Assembly (NCBI GenBank): GCA_902524215.1
Contig: CABZCK010000002.1
Span: forward strand, 1-64,000
From: an uncultured SAR116 cluster alpha proteobacterium
GTDB taxonomy: Bacteria > Pseudomonadota > Alphaproteobacteria > Puniceispirillales > Marisalimonadaceae
Reading direction: 5' to 3'
Length of the DNA stretch: 64,000 bases
A program made the position numbers and the translations under genes. The notes under the pieces are model-generated. The model searched no databases and had not been told where the DNA came from. It saw nothing but the letters and a program-made list of their open reading frames with translations. Positions 21,403 to 29,596 of this stretch are shown one piece after another (within the stretch, counting starts at the first letter, position 1; each line of letters opens with the position of its first letter).

Positions 21403-22548
21403 TTATTTGTAGAATCCTCTTTTTATAAGGTTATTGTAAAGTTCTGAAATCCCAAAAGTCCATTCAGGACATTTAGTACTTAAATTTACGTAGTTAACTA
21501 AAGCACCAAGATTTCTTTCTTTAATGGTAACCTTATCACCAATTTTATGTGTAAAACCTTCACCTTTTGTGTCTCTATCTTCAGTAGGTGCAAATAATGT
21601 TCCTAAAAAAAGCATAAAACCGTCAGGATATTGATGATGTCTTGATGATGTTTGTTTTACTAAATCTTCTGGGTCCCTGCTTATCTCTGACATATAACTT
21701 GACCCAATCAATTGAAAATCATCAATACCATCTATAGTCATTTTTAACTCAGCTTTTCTGACATCATCTAAAGAAAATGTTTCATCAAACAATCTTATAA
21801 ATGGCCCAATTGAACATGAAGCATTATTATCTTTTGCTTTTCCAAGGAGTAATGCTGATCGACCTTCTATGTCTCTTAAATTAACATCATTTCCAAGTGT
21901 AGCACCAACTATTTTAACCTTACTATTTACTGCTAAAACAATTTCAGGCTCAGGATTATTCCAGTTTGACACAGGATGAAGGCCAACCTCAGAACCGTGA
22001 CCTACTGATGATAAAACTTGAGCTTTTGTAAATACCTCGGCATCAGGACCAATGCCAACTTCTAAATATTGTGACCATAAATCTTCTTTAATAAGAAGTT
22101 GCTTCACCTCTTGGGCTTTTTTGGATCCAGGCACAATATTTTTAAGATTATCACCTATTAAATCACCTATAGATATCCTTAATTCTTCTGCCTTTTTAAA
22201 GTCACCTGAAGCTCTTTCTTCAATAACTCTTTCAACCATTGATTTTGCAAAAGTAACACCGCATGCTTTAACAACTTGTAAATCGCAAGGAGCTAATAAT
22301 CTAATTTTTGTTTTGAAATTTTTATCATTTATATCATTTTCTATATCTTCTATTGAGATTATTTTCTTGCCTTCTTCACCCTTCACATAATCAATTGGAT
22401 TTTCTAATTCTAAGAGACTGCTCATTGTAGGGACCAATTTTGATGTAATATCAAAAATAAAATTATCCTTAACCTTTACAATTGAAGGACCTTTATTTTC
22501 TTCAATCCACAATCTTCCTACAAAACATCCAATTTCATAATTTTCCAT
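21403..22548 (-). CDS. FAH-family 2-keto-3-deoxy-sugar-acid dehydratase (XylX-like)
   Basis: Fumarylacetoacetate-hydrolase fold enzyme of 381 aa. The sequence strongly recalls Caulobacter XylX, which dehydrates 2-keto-3-deoxyxylonate to alpha-ketoglutarate semialdehyde. Shared features recalled are VKACGVTFA, ERVIEERASGD, the metal-binding NNPEPEIVL, GNDVNLRDIEGRSALLLGKA and SRHHQYPDGFMLFLGT. The rest of a Weimberg pathway is not in the window, so a different keto-acid is possible. Divergent from the beta-hydroxyacid dehydrogenase at 22657, followed closely by the racemase-like gene. Confidence 0.78.
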   Translation of the reverse strand: MENYEIGCFVGRLWIEENKGPSIVKVKDNFIFDITSKLVPTMSSLLELENPIDYVKGEEGKKIISIEDIENDINDKNFKTKIRLLAPCDLQVVKACGVTFAKSMVERVIEERASGDFKKAEELRISIGDLIGDNLKNIVPGSKKAQEVKQLLIKEDLWSQYLEVGIGPDAEVFTKAQVLSSVGHGSEVGLHPVSNWNNPEPEIVLAVNSKVKIVGATLGNDVNLRDIEGRSALLLGKAKDNNASCSIGPFIRLFDETFSLDDVRKAELKMTIDGIDDFQLIGSSYMSEISRDPEDLVKQTSSRHHQYPDGFMLFLGTLFAPTEDRDTKGEGFTHKIGDKVTIKERNLGALVNYVNLSTKCPEWTFGISELYNNLIKRGFYK

Positions 22549-22569
22549 ATTAATCTCTAATTTACTATC

Positions 22570-22581
22570 AATTCTAGAATT
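22570..22581. promoter_or_regulatory. Palindrome between divergent FAH and dehydrogenase genes
   Basis: Perfect 12-base palindrome AATTCTAGAATT in the 108-base divergent intergenic region. Its position suits an operator for both flanking genes, but AT-rich palindromes of this length arise by chance and no regulator is adjacent. Confidence 0.25.
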
Positions 22582-22656
22582 AGATAAAAAAAAAATAAAT
22601 TTAAATTTTAAATTAATTATAATTAGAATAACAAATTAACTAAATGAGAGATTATC

Positions 22657-23550
22657 ATGTATAAAATAGGATTTATTGGTTTAGGAAATATGGGTGCCCC
22701 ACTTTGTGAAAGATTATTATTAAAAAATAAAGTGAATATATTTGATATAAATAAATCAAATTTAAATAAAATGGAAAATTTAGGTGGAATTGTTAAATAT
22801 GAATTAAAAGACATGTGTGAAAATGATTTTATTTTTTTGTGTCTGCCAACAAGTGAAATTGTTGAAAAAATTACAATTAGTGAAAACGGATTAATAAATG
22901 ACCTAAAAAAAAATGCATTTGTAATTGACATGACTACTGGTGAACCTGAAGTAACAAGAAAAATATCTAATATTCTTGCAAAAAAAAATGTAAACTTTGT
23001 TGATGCTCCCGTCAGTGGCGGTCCTAAAGGTGCAAAAGAGGGAATAATAGCTATAATGGCCGGTTGTGAAGAAATTATTTTTCAAAAAGTTAAACCATTA
23101 CTAAATATGATTAGCACAAATGTTTTTCACGCTGGCCCTATAGGAAGTGGGCATAGTTTAAAAGCGGGTAACAATTTATTAAATCTAATTTGTAGAATAG
23201 CTACTTTTGAGGTTTTATCTATGCTTGTTAAAGACGGCATTGACCCCAAAAAAGCTGTAGAAGTTATTCAAAAAAGTTCTGGCAGAAATTATGCTACCGA
23301 AATTACTTTACCAGACAATATTTTGTCAGGAAAAATGTTTCAGGGATTTACGACAGGTCTAATGAATAAAGACGCTTCAATTGCTCTTAAGAATGGAGCT
23401 TTATTAAATGTTGATCTACCTCTTGGAGATCTTTCAAAAAAAATTCTTCAAGAAACAATAAATGATTTTGGATTAGATGCTGATATGAGCAATATTGCAT
23501 TAAATTTTGAAGAAAAAAACCAAATAAAACTTAGACCTTTAACTGATTAA
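22657..23550 (+). CDS. NAD(P)-dependent beta-hydroxyacid dehydrogenase (3-hydroxyisobutyrate dehydrogenase family)
   Basis: Oxidises a 3-hydroxy acid or reduces the matching semialdehyde. The 297-residue protein has the Rossmann motif GFIGLGNMGAPL, the substrate-binding VDAPVSGGPKGAKEG, and the catalytic lysine in LKAGNNLLNL. This superfamily includes 3-hydroxyisobutyrate, tartronate-semialdehyde and 2-(hydroxymethyl)glutarate enzymes; the sequence alone does not choose. Divergent from the XylX-like dehydratase, suggesting a shared sugar-acid or hydroxy-acid role. SD GAGAG-like, 6-9 bases from the ATG. Confidence 0.87.
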   Translation: MYKIGFIGLGNMGAPLCERLLLKNKVNIFDINKSNLNKMENLGGIVKYELKDMCENDFIFLCLPTSEIVEKITISENGLINDLKKNAFVIDMTTGEPEVTRKISNILAKKNVNFVDAPVSGGPKGAKEGIIAIMAGCEEIIFQKVKPLLNMISTNVFHAGPIGSGHSLKAGNNLLNLICRIATFEVLSMLVKDGIDPKKAVEVIQKSSGRNYATEITLPDNILSGKMFQGFTTGLMNKDASIALKNGALLNVDLPLGDLSKKILQETINDFGLDADMSNIALNFEEKNQIKLRPLTD

Positions 23551-23607
23551 TGTATTAAATATGAATATTAAATCAGATAATCTGCCTAATGATCATTTTC
23601 CATGGAA

Positions 23608-23637
23608 CAGTAGCTAGGGTTGTTTTCTACCTAACTG
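23608..23637. other. Imperfect hairpin in the 203-base gap upstream of olsB
   Basis: CAGT then TAGG pair with CCTA then ACTG, with a three-base bulge on the left arm and an 11-base loop. No T run follows on the plus strand, so it is not a standard terminator. It could be part of a leader RNA or merely chance. I see no tRNA or known riboswitch core in the rest of this gap (23551-23753), which is otherwise AT-rich. Confidence 0.25.
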
Positions 23638-23753
23638 ATATTAATTAAATTTAATGTATCTTAGTGGGTGCATGCACAAGTTAGATATGAATAAAATCAT
23701 AAAATTTTATTTATTTTAATATTTTTGTAATGTTATTTTATTATGATTAATAA

Positions 23754-24629
23754 ATGGATAGCTTAACTTTATTAAATAATATCAAAGTTAGTAAGTTTTT
23801 AATAAAAAGTAAAAAAATTATTTCTGGAAATACTAGACGACAAAGATTTTTAAAAAATAACAAAGTAAATTTTAATCCAATAATATTTAAAAATTTTACT
23901 GTTAAAATAGCTCAATCAAATTTTGAAATAAAAAAAGCTCAACATTTAAGATATCAAATTTTCTTTAAAAATAAAAAAGATATAAATAAACCTATAACTA
24001 ATCTCTTAAAAAGAGACTTTGATTTTTACGATAAAATATCAGATCACATTATAATTATTGATAATAATATTAACAATAATGAAAATGTGGTTGGAACTTA
24101 CAGGTTACTTAGAGGAAATTTTGCAAAAATTTGTAAAGGATTTTATACTGAACAGGAATTTGATATTTCAAATTTAAAAAAACATTTTTCTAATTCAAAC
24201 ATGTTAGAGCTTGGACGTTCCTGTGTTCATCCGGACTATCGGTCAGGAATAATTTTAAAATTATTATGGCAAGGTATTTCGAATTATATAAATGATTATA
24301 AAATAAAAATTTTGTTTGGTTGTGCTAGTTTTCATGGAACAGATCCACAAAAATTTAGAAATGAATTTAATTTATTACGCAAAAATTTCTGTCTCTGTGA
24401 TGACTTCAATGTAAAATCACTGCAAAAAAATTCTATTCATTTTCAAAAATTACATGACGAAAAGATGGTTTTTAAAAATCTACCACCTTTGATAAAAGGT
24501 TATTTAAGAGCAGGAGGAATGTTGAGTAAAGACTACTTCATTGATAAAGAATTTAATACTATAGATTTTTGCGTTGTAGTTTTTACAGACCAAATCGTCA
24601 ATCGTTATAAAAATAAATTTTTGCATTAA
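23754..24629 (+). CDS. olsB: L-ornithine N-alpha-acyltransferase (ornithine lipid synthesis)
   Basis: GNAT-fold acyltransferase that joins a 3-hydroxyacyl chain from acyl-ACP to ornithine, making lyso-ornithine lipid, a phosphorus-free membrane lipid. The 291-residue sequence has the family core: QHLRYQIFF near residue 65, DFYDKISDHIIIID, VVGTYRLLRG, LELGRSCVHPDYRSG, LFGCASFHGTDP, and PPLIKGYLRAGG near the C-terminus. The N-terminal 55 residues are lysine-rich and variable. The partner acyltransferase OlsA is not adjacent, so the pathway is split or uses another enzyme. The gene is extremely AT-rich. Confidence 0.85.
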   Translation: MDSLTLLNNIKVSKFLIKSKKIISGNTRRQRFLKNNKVNFNPIIFKNFTVKIAQSNFEIKKAQHLRYQIFFKNKKDINKPITNLLKRDFDFYDKISDHIIIIDNNINNNENVVGTYRLLRGNFAKICKGFYTEQEFDISNLKKHFSNSNMLELGRSCVHPDYRSGIILKLLWQGISNYINDYKIKILFGCASFHGTDPQKFRNEFNLLRKNFCLCDDFNVKSLQKNSIHFQKLHDEKMVFKNLPPLIKGYLRAGGMLSKDYFIDKEFNTIDFCVVVFTDQIVNRYKNKFLH

Positions 24630-24751
24630 TTTAATTACTAATCATCAGAGATCATTTTTTTAAAATTAATTTAAAATAGATCAGATATATTAATATTAAA
24701 TAGAGAAAATAATTTTCCAATTCGGATTTAACAAAAATTATTTAAAGAGGA

Positions 24752-26482
24752 TTATTTTAATTCTTTAGAAATTTGAAAACTTAAATATTTAGAGAAGATT
24801 CTGCATTGAGCCAAACTTCCTGCAATAAACCATAATCCTTGTTGATTTGTTTTGACAAACATATTATTTAATTCTTGTTTTTTGGTATCAAAATTCCAAA
24901 TTTTCCCTACTTTATCTGCAACTTCATTACCAAAAAGTTTTTTTACCATGTACTCTTGACCTTTATATCCGGTTGCAAATACAAAACTGTCATATTTTAA
25001 TTTTTTAGAATTATAAATAATCCCATCACTTAAAAAATCTTTAATATCTGAAAATTGTATTAGTTTAATTTTTTGATCTGCAACTAAATTTGAAGCTCCA
25101 ACATTAAAATAATATCCTCCACCCCTTGTTAAATACTTAAATTGCCAACCAGTGTTATCCTCACCATAATCTAAAACAAAACCAATTTTTTCTAATTTTT
25201 TTAGAAGTTCACTATCTAGTTTTTTTGATTTTTTTGTTAAAATTTGATGTGTTTTTTTTAAAACGCTTAATGGACTAGAAATAGCAATTAAATCACAATC
25301 ATCAGTTGATGGACCTTCTTGATACAATGCATAAGGTAATTGTGCACTTGGCTCAAGATTAACAATCATTGTTGGAGATCTCTGAACCATAGTTACATTA
25401 GCACCATTTGCGTGTAAATCTTGACAAACATCATGTGAACTAGTTCCAGTTCCAAATACTAAAACATTTTTGTTTTGATAGGGTTTACCACTTTTAAAAT
25501 AACCAGAATGAATTTTTTCACCTTTGAAATTTTCTATCCCTTTAATATTTGGCATTTGAGGAACAGAACTAACACCAATCGCCATAACAATATGTTGAGG
25601 TTTTATTTTCTTAGTTTTTCCTTTAGTATCCTTAATTTTTACATCCCAAATTTTATCTTTAGATATATATTCGGCTGACATAAATTCAGTATTATTCCAA
25701 ACATTTAATTCTAAACTTTCTGCATAATATTCAAACCAACCTGCTAATTTATCTTTAGCGATATATGTTGGCCATGTTTTGGGAAAAGGCATTAAAGGTA
25801 GATGGTTAACTTGTGTTTGATTGTGCAAAGTTAAAGAATGATATCTTTTTCTCCAATTATCCCCAATTCTTTCATGTTTATCAATAACAAGAGTATCAAT
25901 ATTTAATTGTTTCAATCTTGAAGCTATTGATAATCCTGCTTGTCCACAGCCGACAACTAAAACTGTTGGCTCTCTATCTACATATGATTTTTCAAAATTT
26001 CTTATATCTAACCAATTTGGTGCTTTAAAATCTCGGATCATCGAAGCTTTAGAACTAACTTTTTTTAAGTTCAGTTCCTTCAATGAGGTCGATATTGACC
26101 AACATTTAAAATGTGTAGGATTTTTTTTTGAAGGCATTAATCTTAATACTCCTTCACCAATACCTTCTTTTGTTTTAAATGAAAAAATTGCTTCAATTAC
26201 CTTTTCCCCAGCACGAATAACTTCTCTTGGTGGTGTTCTACTTGTGTCAACACAAAAATTTCGTGCATTTTGTTTTATAATATTTTTACGCAATTTATCA
26301 TTGAAATTTTTAATACCTGTGAAAGTAATAATGTCACCAGTTATTGAAACAAAATCTCTCCAATGTGATTCTGAATAAAACAGATTATCATAATTAAACT
26401 TATCATCATTCAAAAAATCGTTAAAATTTAGAAACCAATTTTCACAAATATTTGAAAAATCTAAATTGTTAAAATCTAACAT
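24752..26482 (-). CDS. Flavin-containing monooxygenase with N-terminal NTF2-like domain
   Basis: FAD/NADPH-dependent oxygenase of 576 aa. Residues 1-145 look like an NTF2/SnoaL-type alpha-beta cone (WRDFVSITGDIITFTG). The rest is a flavin monooxygenase: FAD-binding VVGCGQAGLSIASRL, ERIGDNWRKRYHSLTLHN, the NADPH-binding VFGTGTSSHDVCQDL, and FVFATGYKGQE. Family members oxidise amines, sulfides or ketones (FMO, YUCCA, CzcO-like); the substrate is not readable. Convergent with olsB; no clear SD, and no operon partners. Confidence 0.85.
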   Translation of the reverse strand: MLDFNNLDFSNICENWFLNFNDFLNDDKFNYDNLFYSESHWRDFVSITGDIITFTGIKNFNDKLRKNIIKQNARNFCVDTSRTPPREVIRAGEKVIEAIFSFKTKEGIGEGVLRLMPSKKNPTHFKCWSISTSLKELNLKKVSSKASMIRDFKAPNWLDIRNFEKSYVDREPTVLVVGCGQAGLSIASRLKQLNIDTLVIDKHERIGDNWRKRYHSLTLHNQTQVNHLPLMPFPKTWPTYIAKDKLAGWFEYYAESLELNVWNNTEFMSAEYISKDKIWDVKIKDTKGKTKKIKPQHIVMAIGVSSVPQMPNIKGIENFKGEKIHSGYFKSGKPYQNKNVLVFGTGTSSHDVCQDLHANGANVTMVQRSPTMIVNLEPSAQLPYALYQEGPSTDDCDLIAISSPLSVLKKTHQILTKKSKKLDSELLKKLEKIGFVLDYGEDNTGWQFKYLTRGGGYYFNVGASNLVADQKIKLIQFSDIKDFLSDGIIYNSKKLKYDSFVFATGYKGQEYMVKKLFGNEVADKVGKIWNFDTKKQELNNMFVKTNQQGLWFIAGSLAQCRIFSKYLSFQISKELK

Positions 26483-26535
26483 TTAATTGCCTATAATTTT
26501 CTTTAAGTTAAACTATTAAATAAATATTTTCAATA

Positions 26536-27330
26536 ATGGATATTATGGATTTTAAAATGACAAAAACTTCTGAAATAGCTAAATTTTTAATTAATGACCA
26601 TCAAAATAATATAAAATACAGAAATCTTCCTAAAAATTTAAAACCTAAAGATATTAATGAAGCTTATTTAGCACAGAAAGAATTTCAAAGAAATTGTGGA
26701 AGAGGTAAACTTGGAGGATTTAAAATTGCCTTAGCCTCTAAAGTGCAACAAGAATTATGTGGCATTGATCATCCTATTGCAGGAGGAATATTTGAAAGCG
26801 AAATTTATGATTCACCTTTTGAAGTTGATTTCGCCTCTTATCACGGTTTAGGTTTAGAATTTGAACTTGCAATGGAAATTAGCGAAGATCTAAATTCTAA
26901 ATCTATTAAGTTTGATGAGAATAATGTACTTGATTATATCTCAAATATTTATTCAGCTTTTGAATTAATAATTGATAGAGACGCAGATTACGAAAATATA
27001 GATGCTTTAAGTATGGCATCAGATAATGTTTGGTGTGCTGGAGTAATCCTTGGCAATCCGATCGAAAATTGGAAAAATATTGATTTTAATACATTAAAAT
27101 CAACATTGTATTGGAATGATGAAAAACCTCAAGAAGCTATTATAAGAGACGCAAATCCTTTTTATACACTTGCGTGGGTAATTAATCTACGGTTGTCACT
27201 AAATTTAAATGTCCCAAAAGGAAGTAAAATCATTACAGGCAGCGTTATCAAAACAAGATCACCAAAAAAAGGTGATGTTGTTACTTATAATGTTGGCAAC
27301 TTGTCAGAAACAAGAATTCGTCTTATTTAA
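26536..27330 (+). CDS. 2-keto-4-pentenoate hydratase/fumarylacetoacetase-family protein (MhpD-like)
   Basis: The 264-residue sequence resembles the hydratase/decarboxylase branch of the FAH superfamily that adds water to 2-hydroxypenta-2,4-dienoate in meta-cleavage pathways. Visible features are GGFKIALASKVQQELCG, PIAGGIFES, the acidic LGLEFELAMEI, ELIIDRDA, and the C-terminal KIITGSVIKTRSP. Three in-frame ATGs (26536, 26545, 26557) compete and none has a clear SD; I keep the first. It overlaps the TSUP gene by 8 bases at its 3' end. It lies 30 kb from the aromatic genes, so the link is speculative. Confidence 0.75.
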   Translation: MDIMDFKMTKTSEIAKFLINDHQNNIKYRNLPKNLKPKDINEAYLAQKEFQRNCGRGKLGGFKIALASKVQQELCGIDHPIAGGIFESEIYDSPFEVDFASYHGLGLEFELAMEISEDLNSKSIKFDENNVLDYISNIYSAFELIIDRDADYENIDALSMASDNVWCAGVILGNPIENWKNIDFNTLKSTLYWNDEKPQEAIIRDANPFYTLAWVINLRLSLNLNVPKGSKIITGSVIKTRSPKKGDVVTYNVGNLSETRIRLI

Positions 27331-28078
27331 AAAATGCGTCAAATATCATTTTGATGGCAATGAAAGTAAAAAAAATCAAAAGTAATTTTTTAAATAAATC
27401 TTTTTTAATACCACCTCTAATTTTCTCTCCAATATAAAACCCAATCAAAGAAAAAAGAGCTCCCATTAAACCATATTTAAACATTTCATTACTTAATACA
27501 TCAGTATTGTAATATCCTAAAAATACAGGAAAACATCCCATCAAGATAAAAAAACCACTAACATCCACAAAATGTTTTGGAGATACATCTTTTATAAAAA
27601 GATAAATAGTAATAGGCAAAGCCCACAGTGATGTAATGCCACCAATCAATCCAGACAACCCTCCAAAAACGAATTGCAATTTTACATCGTTAACTTTAAT
27701 TTTTTCAAACTTTATTGATAATGAATTTGTTATAACAAATAAAAGGACCATAGAACCAAAAATGGCACTGACCAATTGATTTCCAATTTTTGCTGCAAAA
27801 AAAGAAGAAATTAATAAAAATCCAATTATAGATATTACAAAATATTTATACTCTTTTATAATTTGTAACCTATTATCTGCTCTATAAAATTGCCATAAAT
27901 TTGAGATTGTCATTGGTATTAGATTAAGTCCTAAAGCTGTAATTGGATTTACAAAAAAACACAAAATTGCCATACCTGTTGTTGGCAATCCAATCCCTAT
28001 TATTCCTTTAATTATTCCGGCAATAAAGTATGTAACCGACATAATTGTAAACAAATCAAAATTATTTAAATGATCCAA
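27323..28078 (-). CDS. TSUP-family permease (TauE/SafE)
   Basis: Inner-membrane protein of 251 aa with about eight hydrophobic segments and the family pattern: N-terminal GIIKGIIGIGLPTTGMA and the repeat FGGLSGLIGGITSLWALP, each half carrying glycine-rich re-entrant sequence. Family members export or import sulfite, sulfoacetate, taurine-related or other organic anions. The partner substrate gene is not obvious. Same strand as ppx-ppk, which lie upstream across 42 bases. Confidence 0.85.
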   Translation of the reverse strand: MDHLNNFDLFTIMSVTYFIAGIIKGIIGIGLPTTGMAILCFFVNPITALGLNLIPMTISNLWQFYRADNRLQIIKEYKYFVISIIGFLLISSFFAAKIGNQLVSAIFGSMVLLFVITNSLSIKFEKIKVNDVKLQFVFGGLSGLIGGITSLWALPITIYLFIKDVSPKHFVDVSGFFILMGCFPVFLGYYNTDVLSNEMFKYGLMGALFSLIGFYIGEKIRGGIKKDLFKKLLLIFFTFIAIKMIFDAFFK

Positions 28079-28120
28079 AAAAAACCTATTTTCAAATTTT
28101 AAAAACTTTATTATTAAATT

Positions 28121-29596
28121 TTATATATTATTATCAATAATTTTGTAATTAAGTTTACAAGCATTTGCAAAAGCTTTTAACCTTCTTTCTGAGTTAGAAT
28201 CAAAAAGAATTTTGCCTTTTGGCTTTAACACACAAACTAACTTTTTATTTTCAATGTTTATCTCTATTGAGTCTAAATTTTTTGGATTTCCAGCACTAAA
28301 TGTATATAAAAACCTTAATCCTATTCCAACAGCAAAGGCTGATTGTTTTTCTTTTTCAGTTAATAATCTAATTAATTTTTTTGAAATCGATTTTTTATCT
28401 TTGAGGCCCACATAACGATGATAAATTGCCTGAGCTAACCAAATACGTTCTTTGTGGAGTAAATTTTTTAAAGGTAAAGATATAATTCTTTCTGCTGCGA
28501 TAGCTCCTCTTAAATCTGAAAGCTCATTCCATGATATATCTGATAGTTGGCAGGCTAACTTAAATAACCTTTTTAATTTTGGACCCACTAAGTCTTCCAT
28601 TAATGGATCAAAGAACTTTTTAATTGCACTCTGCATTCCATTAAATCTCTGATTCTTAGTAAAATATTTAATATTTGAAGATTTATCCGGATTTATGATT
28701 TTTGAGGGATTTAGTTCAAATACAATCCCATCTCTAATACTTGTTCCAGTAATAATTATTTTTTTTGGATCACAAGCTAATATTAAATTTTGTATTATAT
28801 TTGCTGCATTCTTAATTGTAGGCATACGATTTTGAGGAATTCCAGAAAATTCTTCTTTAGCATCCATTATTTTATCTAATAATAAAACCGAACTTTCAGT
28901 TTTTATTGATAAGCCATGAATTAAGTAGAGTGGATAATTTGAATCTTTTATATAAGCTGAACCTAAACTTCTAAAACTTCCACCAGTGCCATAAAAATTC
29001 ATGTTGTTTGACTTCTTTAGCCATTTAATTGATTTAAATAAATTTATGATTTTATCTTGATTGACTGGTATTAGGTGACCTACATCTAAACTTTCTAATT
29101 TTTTTATTTTACCTTTTTTGATCAAAATTAATTCTAAACTACCTCCACCTAAATCAGCAATTATCCCATTTTTAATTGGAACATTACTAACTAAACCCAA
29201 AGCCGCTAACTCAGCTTCTTCATTTTTCGTTAATATACGAATTTTTGAAGAAAGAATTTTTTCAGCTGGCAAAATAAATTCTTTTTTATTTTTTGAGTTT
29301 CTTACAGCTGCAGTTGCAACTGGTACAATATGTTTTACTTCCATATTTTTAATGATAACTGAAAATCGTTGTAAGGCTTTTAATGCTCTAGAAATAGATC
29401 TAGTTGATAACTTTCCAGTTTCAAACAATTTTTCACCTAACCTACAATTAATTCTTTCATTAAAAAGAGGATAAGGATATTTTCCAGAATCAGGATAAAT
29501 CACTAACCTTACAGAATTAGAACCAATATCTATGATTGCTAATTTTGACTTTTTAAGTTTAAGTTTTAATATTTGAGAAGTTTTTTTTACGGACAT
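28121..29596 (-). CDS. ppx: Exopolyphosphatase / pppGpp phosphatase family
   Basis: Releases phosphate from the ends of inorganic polyphosphate, with pppGpp hydrolysis possible. The 491-residue protein has the ASKHA nucleotide-binding motifs AIDIGSNSVRLVIY near residue 20 and ADLGGGSLELI, plus VATAAVRNSKN and the switch ITGTSIRDGI. The C-terminal HD-like helical region (residues 310-490) is that of full-length Ppx proteins. It starts inside the ppk stop codon (TAATG), so translation is coupled and stoichiometric with its opposing enzyme. Confidence 0.9.
   Translation of the reverse strand: MSVKKTSQILKLKLKKSKLAIIDIGSNSVRLVIYPDSGKYPYPLFNERINCRLGEKLFETGKLSTRSISRALKALQRFSVIIKNMEVKHIVPVATAAVRNSKNKKEFILPAEKILSSKIRILTKNEEAELAALGLVSNVPIKNGIIADLGGGSLELILIKKGKIKKLESLDVGHLIPVNQDKIINLFKSIKWLKKSNNMNFYGTGGSFRSLGSAYIKDSNYPLYLIHGLSIKTESSVLLLDKIMDAKEEFSGIPQNRMPTIKNAANIIQNLILACDPKKIIITGTSIRDGIVFELNPSKIINPDKSSNIKYFTKNQRFNGMQSAIKKFFDPLMEDLVGPKLKRLFKLACQLSDISWNELSDLRGAIAAERIISLPLKNLLHKERIWLAQAIYHRYVGLKDKKSISKKLIRLLTEKEKQSAFAVGIGLRFLYTFSAGNPKNLDSIEINIENKKLVCVLKPKGKILFDSNSERRLKAFANACKLNYKIIDNNI

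Noticed and set aside
18922..22548. A single operon from the aminotransferase through the FAH gene
   Set aside because: The 40-base gap and separate SD before the aminotransferase and the lack of a shared pathway leave co-function unproven, so I annotate them separately.
23690..23753. Possible Pho box upstream of olsB
   Set aside because: The AT-rich stretch has no convincing pair of CTGTCAT-like repeats; any match is expected by chance at this base composition.
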